Assembly: GCA_003243425.1 (NCBI GenBank)
Contig: QFQP01000008.1
Location: 124,001-188,000, forward strand
Origin: Archangium gephyra
Lineage (GTDB): Bacteria; Myxococcota; Myxococcia; Myxococcales; Myxococcaceae
Reading direction: 5' to 3'
Length of the DNA stretch: 64,000 bases
Shown piece after piece: positions 26,726 through 35,651 of the stretch (its first letter is position 1; every line of letters begins with the position of its first letter). The notes under the pieces are model-generated. The model had not been told where the DNA came from, ran no database searches, and saw only the letters and a program-made list of their open reading frames with translations. The position numbers were made by a program, and so were the translations under genes.

Positions 26726-28492
26726 ATGAAAGATCTGCAGCTTGGTCGGAAATTGGCCAGTGGTTCCGCGGTCGACGCGTACCTCGCGGAGTCTGCTTCC
26801 GGCACGGTGTTGGTGCAGGTAACGCACTCGGAGGTCGTGGCGGATCCGGAGCTCTACGGCCGCTTCCTCGACACCACGCGCATCAGCGCCACGCAGCACA
26901 AGCACCCGGCGCTGCTCTCGCCAGAGCTGACCCGCTGCCAACCCGACGGCCGCTTCGTGCTCATCACCGGACCGGTGAGTGGTCGCACCGCGGTCGATCA
27001 CCTCCGCGAGAAGGGGCCGCTCTCGACGCCAGAAGCCATTCGCTGGGGGCTTCGTGTGTGTGACGCGCTCGAGTTCCTGCACGCGCACGGCGTGGTGCAC
27101 GGTCACCTCGCGCCGAAGAACCTGTTCCTCGACGGCGACGCCGATCAGCCCGACGTGCGGCTGCTCGACACCGTGCTGCTGCTGTACCGCGGGGCGCGCA
27201 GTGTCCCCAGCTCGCAGATGCTGGTCGCGCCCGAGTACCTCTCGCCGGAGCGTTGTCAGGGGCAGCGCGCGACCGTCGCCTGCGACATCTACGGCATGGG
27301 CGTGTTGCTGCACGAGCTGCTCACCGGCGCGCCTCCGTTCTCGGCCAGGACGCTGGCCGAGACCCGCAGGCTGCACGTGACCGCGCCGACTCCCCAACTG
27401 ATGCCTGGCCTCGAAGAGTGGGCGTCGGTGCTGACCAGGTGCCTGTCGAAGAAGGCGAGCGAACGCTTCAAGTCGATGGCGCAGCTGCGTGACGTGTTGC
27501 GCACGCTGAAGCCGCTCGACACCCCGGCGATCGACATCGAGCTGCGCTTCGAAGACACGGCTGCGCGCAAGAGCGGCGAGCTCCAGGTCGGCGACGTCAT
27601 CGGCCGTTACCGCATCGAAGGGCTGCTCGGTGAAGGCGGCATGGGTCGGGTGTACGAAGCCAGCCACCTGTCGATCGATCGCCGCGTGGCGCTCAAGGTG
27701 CTCCGTCCCGAACTCGCGCGCGTCGAATCGCAGGTGCACCGCTTCGTGGCGGAGGCGCAGGCCGTCAACCGCGTGCGTCACCCTCACATCATCGAGATCG
27801 AAGACCTCGTGCAGGACGGCGAGCGCGTCTACTTCGTGATGGAGCTGCTGCGCGGGCCGACGCTGAAGATGCTCGCGAAGGACGCGCCCATCGAAATGAC
27901 GCGCAGCGTGCGGCTGATGCGTCAGGCGGCGAGCGCGCTGGCGGCAGCGCACTGCGTCGGCGTCATTCACCGCGATCTCAAACCCGACAACTTCGTGATC
28001 GAACGGCACCCCGACGGTCACGAGCACTTGAAGGTGCTCGACTTCGGCGTTTGTCGCGTGCGCGGCACGGACATGAAGAACGCGTACCGCACGCAGGTCG
28101 GCCAGGTGGTCGGCACCCCGTTGTGGATGGCGCCGGAGCAGGTGCTGGGTCACGTCGTCGACCCGCGCGCCGACGTCTATTCGTTGTCGATGGTGATGTA
28201 CGTGATGCTCACGCGGCGGTTCCCTTGGCAGGGCGTCGACCTGTCTCAGGTCGTCATGCACCGGCTGCAGAAAGACGCGGAGCCCGTCGGCGCCACCACG
28301 TTCCTGGGAGAGCTCATACCAGAGCGGCTCCAGCAGTTGCTCGAGCGCGGCCTCGCCCGGGAGCTCGCGAAGCGGCCGCAATCGATGGCCGAAATGGAAT
28401 CGGAGCTCATCGAAGTCGAGACCGAGCTGACGACGCCGAACGTGAAGGTCGAGTCGCCGCAGAAGTCGTGGTGGATGCGCTTCCGCTCCTGA
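26726..28492 (+). CDS. Fused pseudokinase-Ser/Thr protein kinase
   Basis: A 588-residue protein with two protein-kinase domains in tandem. Domain 1 (about residues 5-262) has lost the key residues: the VAIK lysine position is Gln31, HRD is HGH (125-127) and DFG is DTV (148-150), although APE (168-170) and the DIYGMGVLLHELLTG helix remain. Domain 2 (about 291-565) is intact, with the loop GEGGMGRVYEA, Lys324, HRDLKPDN (415-422), DFG (439-441) and APEQ. No transmembrane segment is seen, so it is probably cytosolic. The ATG at 26726 is nine bases after TACAGT. The first domain may regulate the second. Confidence 0.85.
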   Translation: MKDLQLGRKLASGSAVDAYLAESASGTVLVQVTHSEVVADPELYGRFLDTTRISATQHKHPALLSPELTRCQPDGRFVLITGPVSGRTAVDHLREKGPLSTPEAIRWGLRVCDALEFLHAHGVVHGHLAPKNLFLDGDADQPDVRLLDTVLLLYRGARSVPSSQMLVAPEYLSPERCQGQRATVACDIYGMGVLLHELLTGAPPFSARTLAETRRLHVTAPTPQLMPGLEEWASVLTRCLSKKASERFKSMAQLRDVLRTLKPLDTPAIDIELRFEDTAARKSGELQVGDVIGRYRIEGLLGEGGMGRVYEASHLSIDRRVALKVLRPELARVESQVHRFVAEAQAVNRVRHPHIIEIEDLVQDGERVYFVMELLRGPTLKMLAKDAPIEMTRSVRLMRQAASALAAAHCVGVIHRDLKPDNFVIERHPDGHEHLKVLDFGVCRVRGTDMKNAYRTQVGQVVGTPLWMAPEQVLGHVVDPRADVYSLSMVMYVMLTRRFPWQGVDLSQVVMHRLQKDAEPVGATTFLGELIPERLQQLLERGLARELAKRPQSMAEMESELIEVETELTTPNVKVESPQKSWWMRFRS

Positions 28493-28527
28493 GGCACGCC
28501 TGCGGTTCGCGTGCACGGGGCCCGGGC

Positions 28528-29436
28528 TCAGCCCGCCGCCACCAGCCGCTCGAGGACACCGCGCACCGTGAGCGGGCTGCAGCCCTCGGCCTTGTTGCCG
28601 ACGAGGATCCACAGCGAACGATTGGTGCTCACGCAGCGCCGCCACAGCTCGGCCACGTCGGCGCGCATCGTGTCGTCGCGCGACTGAATCCGGTCGAAGG
28701 GCGCGAAGGCCTCACGCGCGGTCTCGTAGCCCAGCCCCTGCGGCAGCATCAGCCGCGTCACTACGTGCGAAGCGGTCAGCGAACCCGGCAGCGACAGCTG
28801 CGCGGCGAGTGACGGCGTCCGCTCCCAGTGGTTGAAGATGTGCGCGACGTTGTTGCGCTTGAGCGCCGTGAAGTACTGCGCGCTCATCATCTCCGGGTTG
28901 CGCACTTCGACCGCGCACTCCAGCCCGGGAGGGAGCTTCGAGAAGAAACGGTCGAGCCTGAAGGCGAAGTCGGCGGCGCCGGGAATCTGCTGCGGCGCGA
29001 GCGGCGGCAACTGAAAGAGCAGGGGCCCCAGATGACCTGCGAAGGCCTTGTCGGCCGGCGCGAGCACCGCGTCTTTGAAGAAGGCGGCGTCGAGGTACTG
29101 CGGGCTCGCCGGGTTGGTGATCGCCTTCCACACCTTCATCGCGCAGCGAAAGCCGTTCGGGAGCTGCTTCGCGTAGGCAGCGAAGTCGTCGACTGAGAGG
29201 GGCGCGTAATACGAGCGATCGATGCCGGCGGTGTTGAAGAGCGGGTGCTTTGCGTACTCCTCGAGACCGAACTGGGTGAGGTATTCCTGCGTCGGATTGC
29301 CCCGGTAGACGAGCCCCGCCCAGCCTCGAAACGTCCAACTCGAGGTGCCGATGAAGAGGTTCGGCGGTCGCTTGCTCGCCAGCTCGGCATCGGCCTTCGT
29401 GTCGAGCGGCGGAGCCGGGAAGAGGTCGAACTGCAC
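28528..29436 (-). CDS. DUF72 (YecE-like) protein
   Basis: A 302-residue TIM-barrel-like protein with the family motifs FIGTSSWTFRGW near residue 30, then FRCAMKVWKAIT, LLFQLPP, and CAVEVRNPEM. DUF72 proteins are widespread and structurally related to TIM barrels, but no activity is established. The GTG start at 29436 follows TAGGTT by seven bases with no Shine-Dalgarno. It lies downstream of the MocR gene on the same strand with a 15-base gap, so co-transcription is possible. Confidence 0.85.
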   Translation of the reverse strand: MQFDLFPAPPLDTKADAELASKRPPNLFIGTSSWTFRGWAGLVYRGNPTQEYLTQFGLEEYAKHPLFNTAGIDRSYYAPLSVDDFAAYAKQLPNGFRCAMKVWKAITNPASPQYLDAAFFKDAVLAPADKAFAGHLGPLLFQLPPLAPQQIPGAADFAFRLDRFFSKLPPGLECAVEVRNPEMMSAQYFTALKRNNVAHIFNHWERTPSLAAQLSLPGSLTASHVVTRLMLPQGLGYETAREAFAPFDRIQSRDDTMRADVAELWRRCVSTNRSLWILVGNKAEGCSPLTVRGVLERLVAAG

Positions 29437-29451
29437 GCGCGAAAACCTAAC

Positions 29452-30891
29452 TCAGGCCGAGCGACGCGGCGCCCGCTGCAGCTCGTGCGCGAGCCGGCCC
29501 AGGGTGCGAATGGCCTTCGCGGTGCGCTCGTTCCACGGAAAGCCGCACGAGATCCGAATGAAGTTCGTGAACCGTTCACGGGGCGAAAACACCGGCCCGG
29601 GCGCGACCGAGATCTTCTCGGCGAGGCCCGCCGCCTGCAGTTCGTATGCATCGACGTGAGGGGGAAGCTCGACCCACAACACGAACCCACCCGCAGGGTC
29701 TGAAATGCGCGTGCCTTCGGGGAACGCGTCGATGACCGCCTGCCGCGTGCGATCGACCTGCCCGTGAAGATGGCTGCGCAGCTTCCGAACGTGCCGCTCG
29801 TAGCCGCCGCTGCCGAGGAACTCCGCGACCGCCATCTGCAGCAGGGGTGGCGTCGACACCGTGAGCGCATACTTCAGCCGCTCGATGCGCTCCTGGTAGC
29901 GGCCCGGCGCGATCCAGCCGATGCGGTACCCGGGCGCGAGCGTCTTCGACACCGAGCCGATCAACAGCACGCGGCCTTCACGATCCCAGTGCGCCGCCGG
30001 TCGCGGGCGACTCTCGAACGCGAGGTCTCCGTACACGTCGTCTTCGATCAACGGCGCGTCGTAGCGAGCGCACAGCTTCACCAGCCGCTCCTTGTGCTCG
30101 TCGGGCATCACGGCGCCGAGTGGGTTCGACACGTTCGGCGAGGCCAACACCGCGCGCACGTGGCCCTGCCGCAGCACCTGCTCGAGCGCGTCGAGATCGA
30201 GGCCGGTGCGCACGTGCGCAGGCACCTCGACGGCCTTCATTCCCAGCAACTCGATGGCCTGCAGAATGCCGAAGTACGTGGGCGTCTCGACGGCGATGGT
30301 GTCGCCGGCCCTGGCGACGGCGCGGAGCGCGAGGTGAATGGCCTCCATCGCGCCGATGGTCACCACGAACTCGCTCTCGTGAATCGGCATGCCCCAGGTG
30401 ACGCTCAACTTGCTCAACTGCCGCCGCAAGGTCGGCAGGCCATTGGGGTCGCCGTAGCTCGCCCCCGCGTCTTGAACTTCACGCGCGATCGCCGATAGCC
30501 GCCGGTTTAGCTGGCGAATGGGCAACAGTGACGGCGAGACCTGCGCAGCGCCCAACGGCACCACGCTCGGGTCGCGCATCGACTGCATCAACGAACGAAC
30601 CCCGGGCGTCACCGACACCGTCGCCGGAGCGGGGTTCAGCCGCGCCATCCGGGGCTCGGCTGACGGCATCGCACTCCGGTGGCGCACGAAGTGACCCGAG
30701 CGCGGCCGCACTTCGATGAGCCCGTCGTTCTCGAGCCGCACGTAGGCCTGAAGAATCGTCGCCACGCTCACGTGCCGCTGCTTCGCGAGCCCGCGCACCG
30801 AGGGCATTCGATCTCCGCCACGCAGCGTGCCCGCACGGATGGCGCGCGTGAGATCGTCTGCGACCTGTTCGTAGAGAAGACCGGAGTTCAT
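29452..30891 (-). CDS. MocR/GntR-family PLP-dependent transcription regulator
   Basis: A 479-residue fusion. The N-terminal GntR winged helix spans about residues 5-72 (GGDRMPSVRGLAKQRHVSVATI is the recognition region; key residues PSVR and VSVAT). An aminotransferase-fold domain follows, with Lys316 in SVSKTLAPGYRIGW as the PLP lysine. Such regulators usually control a divergently transcribed gene, here the EamA exporter. The ATG at 30891 removes a ten-residue extension and sits eight bases after TACAGT. That -10 overlaps the first operator-like repeat, pointing to autoregulation. Confidence 0.9.
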   Translation of the reverse strand: MNSGLLYEQVADDLTRAIRAGTLRGGDRMPSVRGLAKQRHVSVATILQAYVRLENDGLIEVRPRSGHFVRHRSAMPSAEPRMARLNPAPATVSVTPGVRSLMQSMRDPSVVPLGAAQVSPSLLPIRQLNRRLSAIAREVQDAGASYGDPNGLPTLRRQLSKLSVTWGMPIHESEFVVTIGAMEAIHLALRAVARAGDTIAVETPTYFGILQAIELLGMKAVEVPAHVRTGLDLDALEQVLRQGHVRAVLASPNVSNPLGAVMPDEHKERLVKLCARYDAPLIEDDVYGDLAFESRPRPAAHWDREGRVLLIGSVSKTLAPGYRIGWIAPGRYQERIERLKYALTVSTPPLLQMAVAEFLGSGGYERHVRKLRSHLHGQVDRTRQAVIDAFPEGTRISDPAGGFVLWVELPPHVDAYELQAAGLAEKISVAPGPVFSPRERFTNFIRISCGFPWNERTAKAIRTLGRLAHELQRAPRRSA

Positions 30892-30900
30892 GCGCCGCGA

Positions 30901-31006
30901 CTGTATTGGTTCGCCGAGCACTTGACCGGTACAGAACAGGTCGAACGCAGAGCGGAACAGTCAGCTGTGCTGGTTCGGTTCGTGATCCTCCTGCATCTGT
31001 ACCGGT
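30901..31006. promoter_or_regulatory. Operator-like repeat cluster between mocR and eamA
   Basis: Four copies of one decamer lie in 106 bases: CTGTATTGGT (30901), ACCGGTACAG (30925, inverted), CTGTGCTGGT (30965) and CTGTACCGGT (30997). The 30925 and 30997 copies are exact reverse complements. MocR proteins typically bind spaced direct or inverted repeats of this kind, so the cluster is the best candidate operator. The outer copies lie against the putative promoters of both genes. Confidence 0.65.
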
Positions 31007-31032
31007 GCCCCATTAGGAAGGACGTTCGCCGC

Positions 31033-32019
31033 ATGAGTGCCTCACCGAACCCCGCCCGCTTCGTCGTACCCGCGCTGGCGATCGTCTACGTGGTCTGGGG
31101 TTCGACCTACCTGGCGATGCGCGTGGCGGTCGAAGGCCTGCCCCCGTTTGCGATGGCGGCGGCGCGCTACATCTCGACGGGCCTCATTCTCTTCGCGTTC
31201 CTGCGCTTCCGCGGAGCGCCGCTGCCCACGAAGAAGGAGTGGCTGTATTCCATTCCGGTCGGTGCGCTGATGTTCCTCGGAGGAAATGGAACGGTCGCGG
31301 TCGCCGAGAAGCACATCTCGTCGGGGGTCGCGGCGGTGGTGTGCGGCACGATGCCCCTGTGGGTCGCGGCGCTCGGCCGGTTCTTCGGTGAGAAGACCTC
31401 GCCGCGAGAGTGGATCGCGCTGGTGCTGGGCTTCAGTGGCGTCGCGATTCTGAGCACCGGCGGTGAGCTGCGCGCCGACGTGACGTCAGCCGTGCTGATC
31501 TTCATCGCGCCGATCAGCTGGGCGTTCGGTTCGTTGCTCGCGCGCCGCATGCCCTTGCCGAAGGGGCTGATGTCGGCGGCGACGCAGATGACCACCGGCG
31601 GCACGGTGATGATCTTCGCCAGCCTCGTGGCGGGTGAAGACCTCCCGCGCAGTCCACCGATCGAATCGGTGCTCGCGTGGGTCTACCTCTGCGTCTTCGG
31701 TTCGCTCGTGGCGTACAGCGCGTACACGTACCTGCTGAACCACACGCGGCCCGCGGTGGCGACGAGCTACTCGTACGTGAACCCGATCATCGCGGTGGCG
31801 ATGGGCGTGACGCTCGGCAACGAGCACGCAGGGCCGGAGGTCTTCATCGCGGTGGGGCTCATCGTCGCCGCGACGGTGCTGGTGATGCTGAAGCCGTCAG
31901 TCAAAGCGCCAGTTGGCGCGAAGCCCGCCGATGACGGTGTGCCGATCGGTGCCGGCGATGGGCAGCGTGGCGGCCAACTCGAGGCCCAGCTGACCAACGC
32001 GGAACCGCAGCGCGAATGA
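31033..32019 (+). CDS. EamA/RhaT-family drug-metabolite exporter
   Basis: A 328-residue inner-membrane protein with about ten helices in two EamA repeats. The first begins VVPALAIVYVVWGSTYLAMR; the second starts near SAVLIFIAPISWAFGSLLARR and includes YVNPIIAVAMG. The family exports amino acids, nucleotides or drugs; the substrate is unknown. The ATG at 31033 follows a good RBS (AGGAAGGA). The last 40 or so residues are polar, unlike the family, and lie antisense to the neighbouring barrel gene. Divergence from mocR implies regulated export. Confidence 0.88.
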   Translation: MSASPNPARFVVPALAIVYVVWGSTYLAMRVAVEGLPPFAMAAARYISTGLILFAFLRFRGAPLPTKKEWLYSIPVGALMFLGGNGTVAVAEKHISSGVAAVVCGTMPLWVAALGRFFGEKTSPREWIALVLGFSGVAILSTGGELRADVTSAVLIFIAPISWAFGSLLARRMPLPKGLMSAATQMTTGGTVMIFASLVAGEDLPRSPPIESVLAWVYLCVFGSLVAYSAYTYLLNHTRPAVATSYSYVNPIIAVAMGVTLGNEHAGPEVFIAVGLIVAATVLVMLKPSVKAPVGAKPADDGVPIGAGDGQRGGQLEAQLTNAEPQRE

Positions 32020-32715
32020 GGGGGCGAAGTAGCTGAGCGCACCGAGGCGGCCGGTGAGGTCGACCACCAGCGCGCCCCAGTCGAAGGGCTGCAGCTGCGC
32101 GCCGGCGATCAACGTGCCGCCACCGCGAGGCAGAGCAGGGCCACGGCCGACGGCGCCGGTGAGATCGCCACCGAGGTAGCCGTGTACCTCGAGCCAGGTG
32201 AGCGGCCGCCAGGTCGCGTTGGCACCGAGCTCGCCGCCGAGCAGCCGCGCGCCGGGAATCTCGAACGACGTCGGCAACAGCAGGCGTGCGCTCGCGCCGA
32301 TCGCCCACTTCTCGCCGCCGTAGAGGATCTGCGTTCCGCCGACGGTGAGATCGCCCAGGGTGAACTGCGTCGAAGTGAGCACCGCGTTCTGCGCAAACGT
32401 GAAGCTGATGGCCTCGAGCGTCGCGAAGATCTCCGTCGTGTCGCGCAGCTTGTACGAGCCGTAGAGCAGCGCGTTCACCTCGACCGCACCGTAGAAGTCC
32501 GGCGTGTCGAGAATCAGCCCGAGCCGTGCACCGAGCCCCACTTCCGTACGGCCACAGGTGCGGCGGCCCGTCGCCATGTCGGCTTCCGCGTAACCGAGGG
32601 AGATCGGCCCTTCGCCCAGCGCGCGGTGGGGCGTCGCCTCACAGGCGGTCGGCTTGAACTCGTCGGCGGCGAACGCGGCGCCAGAGATCACGATCAACAG
32701 CGCGAGCGCACGCAT
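31897..32715 (-). CDS. Secreted beta-barrel-like outer-membrane protein
   Basis: A 272-residue protein with a clean signal peptide (MRALALLIVISGAAFA). Many amphipathic strands with alternating hydrophobic residues follow, for example TEVGLGARLGLIL, FYGAVEVNALLYGSYKL and the last strand TVIGGLRANWRFD. It lacks the usual terminal Phe, but resembles a small outer-membrane barrel. Its ATG shares one base with the stop of the PHP lipoprotein gene, so it is translationally coupled. It overlaps the convergent eamA by 123 bases. No family could be named. Confidence 0.6.
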   Translation of the reverse strand: MRALALLIVISGAAFAADEFKPTACEATPHRALGEGPISLGYAEADMATGRRTCGRTEVGLGARLGLILDTPDFYGAVEVNALLYGSYKLRDTTEIFATLEAISFTFAQNAVLTSTQFTLGDLTVGGTQILYGGEKWAIGASARLLLPTSFEIPGARLLGGELGANATWRPLTWLEVHGYLGGDLTGAVGRGPALPRGGGTLIAGAQLQPFDWGALVVDLTGRLGALSYFAPSFALRFRVGQLGLELAATLPIAGTDRHTVIGGLRANWRFD

Positions 32716-35651
32716 CAGTTGCCTCCCTTCACGCCGGGAGCCGTGAACACGCCATCACCGTCGAGATCGAGGATGAACGGGTTGGTGAACGCCGCCGAAT
32801 AGCCGTTGGTGATCGCACCGAATTCGTAGCCGGGCTCACCTCGTGCGGGTTTCGGTGGGTCTGCGAGCGGGCCGATCTTCGAGCCTTCCTTCACGTCGGC
32901 TGCGTCGACGACGCCGTCGCCGTTGTTGTCGGTGGTGTCGACCATGCCGTCTTGCTCACCGTCGAGACCGCCGCCGAGGTCACCTGCCAGCATCAGCTCG
33001 CGACCGGCTTCGACCACGATCCACGCGTCGCCCGTCACACCCGCCGTCAATTCGTCGAGCGGCACTTCACCGACGAAGCGCGCCGCCTGCGGCAGGGTGT
33101 CGAACGGGTCGGTGATGCCGGGCAGGCCGCCGATGGTCTTCTTCACCTCACCGTTCACCAGAATGCGGATCTCCTGAACCGGCACCCACGGCGCCGCGGT
33201 CACGCGAATCGACAAGCGCGCTTGTCCACTGGGCCGAATGGTGGTCATCGAGAACGGGTGTTCAGTCACGCCGTCGATCAGCCGCGCATCGATCACCGGG
33301 CCGTTGGTACCGAACGAGCGGCCTTGCTTCAGCGAGCGATTGAAGGCGTCGATGTCGAAGTTCGTAGCGGGAGAAGTCGTCGTGAACACCACGTTCTGCG
33401 GCACACCCACGGTGTTGTCGGTCAACGAGTGCGAGTCGGAGTTCGCCGTGCCCGCCTTCAACAGGCCCTGATTGAGCGTGTAGTGCCAGAACGAGCGGTA
33501 CTGGAGGAACAGCCCGTTGTCGGTGCCGTTCATCACCTCCTGCACATGGTGATCGTCGTTCTTGAACGACGCGTTCGCGGGCTGGCGGTTGAACACCGAC
33601 TGCCGCGTGCCGTCGTCGCTCGCGGGGATGTTCTTCCGCAGATCCATGAAGATCGCGCGCGGGAAGCCGAGGTCGCGACCGAATTCAGGGTCGGCCCACG
33701 GGTGATTGAGTTCGATCATCGGCTCGCCGGTGAAGGCCGGTTTCACGCGTTCAAAGAGCTCACCGGGTTCGACACGTTCGTCGATGGGAGCTCCGTTGCG
33801 CGGCAGCGACGGGTCGTATTTCAGCGGCCAGAAATTGTAGTGACCGATGACCAGCGGGAAGCCGTAGCCGGGCACCGTGAGGAACGGAATGTGGCCCGTC
33901 GTCTCGAGGCCGACGATCACCGACATCGTGTTCTGCAGGCCGAGCTGCGCGACCATGCCCGAGTAGTCGCCGATCACTTCGTGGTCCGTGCCGATCACCA
34001 CGTCGAGCGCCGACGCCGACATCGAGAGCACGCGATCGAAATCGGGGATCGAGCTATCGAAGCTGCGCGCGCCGTGAACGTGAAGGTCTGACGACAACGC
34101 GCCCGACGGCTTGAGGCCGGGAATCGGAACGAGCGTGAAGTTGAGCGTCTGCGGGCCGCCGGTGAACTCCACCGACTGATTGGCGATCGACCAGAACGGG
34201 CCATGGAAGGCGATGACGTCGTACTTCCCGAGCGGCACTTCGGCGGTCGCGGTGCCGTTGTTCACCAGCACGCGATTGCAGGCAGGTGAGGCGCCTGCCG
34301 GTGAACCGAGCCAGGGCGCGCACGTGGTGAAGCGGCCGTGCAGGGTGCCGACCACGGCTTCACGATCGGCTTCGCTCTGCGGAAAGAGGAAGATCTCTGC
34401 GTTCAACGGCATCAACGTGAGGCCGTGATTCACGGTGAACGTCACGGTGCCGATCGCTGGCAATGAGAACGTGCCGAGGTCTTGATCGCCAGACACGCCG
34501 TCGAACTGACGCTCGACCTGTTTGCGACCGAACGCATGAACTTCGACGAGGTAGTTCTTCCCCGCGGGCACGCGCGCCGAAAATGATCCGCTCGCGTCCG
34601 GTACGACTTGACTCCATTGCGCAGGCTTCGCGCCGGGCTCGATGAACAACACGCTCGCTTCACGTTCGGCGTTGAACGAACTGCCGCCCATGCGTTCGAC
34701 CTTTCCCTTCAGCGTCACGTAGCGCTCACCGTGCACCTGCCGGCGAACTTCCATCGCGATGTCGGCACCGCCGCTGATTCCCTTTGCATCGGCCACCGCG
34801 AGGAAGCGTTCGAAGATCAGCGAGCCGCGCGGCTTGACGATCTGCCGTTTCAAACCGGCCGCCGAAAGCGACTCGCTGTGAAACCCTTCCATCGTCTTCT
34901 CGGTGCAGCTCACCGCCGCGAACGACGAGATCTTGTCGTCACCCGAGTGACCGGCCGCCGCGAACCACGGGAACTCGTGAAACGCGCCGTTGATCGTCGT
35001 CAGCCCGAACGACGAATACTGAAAGCCGTCTGACGGCCGGAACGGCAGCGACTCACGGCCCGACCAGTAGTACCCGTCGACCAACGCCCACGTCTGCGTG
35101 TCGGTCGAGCCGTTCACGATCTCGGTTCGCACACGCACACCGGGATCACACGGCGTCAATTCGTAGCGCGTGACGATCGGCACCGATGGAATGCCATCGA
35201 GCGTGCCTTTCACCTGCACGGCCACGCGCACCGGCGACTCGTCGATGATCTCCAGCGACGTATAGAAAGCAGCGTCGCGCGGAAGAATGCCGACCACCTG
35301 CAGAATGCCGTTGATGGTGTCCTTCTGCTGACCGCGCGGCCCGAGGTCGATGATCGAACCGCCGTTCGGATCGAGGTAGTTCTGCGTGCCGATGTTGGCG
35401 ATCACGACCTCCACGAGGCCGTTGGTCAGCTTCACGTCGCCGACCGTCCCCAGGCCGTTCCAACCGCCGGGCCGTTCCATGGGCGATTCGATGCGTTTGA
35501 CCGCCAGCTCCGACGTCGAACACGCGAAGGTCACGCGCGGGCAGGGTGGAGGCACACGACAGCCGTCTTCACCTCCCAGACAGCCTTCCTTCTGACAACC
35601 CGACAACGCGAACGCGGCGACGCACGACACGACGACGGGGAGAAGCTTCAA
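32715..35651 (-). CDS. Large PHP-domain lipoprotein (CehA/McbA-like hydrolase)
   Basis: A 978-residue lipoprotein. A TTG start at 35651 is chosen because it overlaps the upstream stop as TTGA, has TCTGGAGGCC in front and gives the signal MKLLPVVVSCVAAFALSGC with its lipobox. An N-terminal beta-rich region is followed by carboxypeptidase-regulatory-like strands. The PHP metallohydrolase domain has the HxH motif DLHVHG (about 522-527), IGTDHE, IELNHPW and NSDSH. The C-terminus has two Ca-binding-like loops (DNNGDGVVDAADV, DLDGDGVF). Related CehA proteins hydrolyse esters; the substrate here is unknown. Confidence 0.8.
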   Translation of the reverse strand: MKLLPVVVSCVAAFALSGCQKEGCLGGEDGCRVPPPCPRVTFACSTSELAVKRIESPMERPGGWNGLGTVGDVKLTNGLVEVVIANIGTQNYLDPNGGSIIDLGPRGQQKDTINGILQVVGILPRDAAFYTSLEIIDESPVRVAVQVKGTLDGIPSVPIVTRYELTPCDPGVRVRTEIVNGSTDTQTWALVDGYYWSGRESLPFRPSDGFQYSSFGLTTINGAFHEFPWFAAAGHSGDDKISSFAAVSCTEKTMEGFHSESLSAAGLKRQIVKPRGSLIFERFLAVADAKGISGGADIAMEVRRQVHGERYVTLKGKVERMGGSSFNAEREASVLFIEPGAKPAQWSQVVPDASGSFSARVPAGKNYLVEVHAFGRKQVERQFDGVSGDQDLGTFSLPAIGTVTFTVNHGLTLMPLNAEIFLFPQSEADREAVVGTLHGRFTTCAPWLGSPAGASPACNRVLVNNGTATAEVPLGKYDVIAFHGPFWSIANQSVEFTGGPQTLNFTLVPIPGLKPSGALSSDLHVHGARSFDSSIPDFDRVLSMSASALDVVIGTDHEVIGDYSGMVAQLGLQNTMSVIVGLETTGHIPFLTVPGYGFPLVIGHYNFWPLKYDPSLPRNGAPIDERVEPGELFERVKPAFTGEPMIELNHPWADPEFGRDLGFPRAIFMDLRKNIPASDDGTRQSVFNRQPANASFKNDDHHVQEVMNGTDNGLFLQYRSFWHYTLNQGLLKAGTANSDSHSLTDNTVGVPQNVVFTTTSPATNFDIDAFNRSLKQGRSFGTNGPVIDARLIDGVTEHPFSMTTIRPSGQARLSIRVTAAPWVPVQEIRILVNGEVKKTIGGLPGITDPFDTLPQAARFVGEVPLDELTAGVTGDAWIVVEAGRELMLAGDLGGGLDGEQDGMVDTTDNNGDGVVDAADVKEGSKIGPLADPPKPARGEPGYEFGAITNGYSAAFTNPFILDLDGDGVFTAPGVKGGN

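Noticed and set aside
26612..28645. A 677-codon open frame antisense to the pseudokinase-kinase gene
   Set aside because: His/Arg/Gln-rich mirror translation with no motif, while the sense strand encodes two clear kinase-fold domains.
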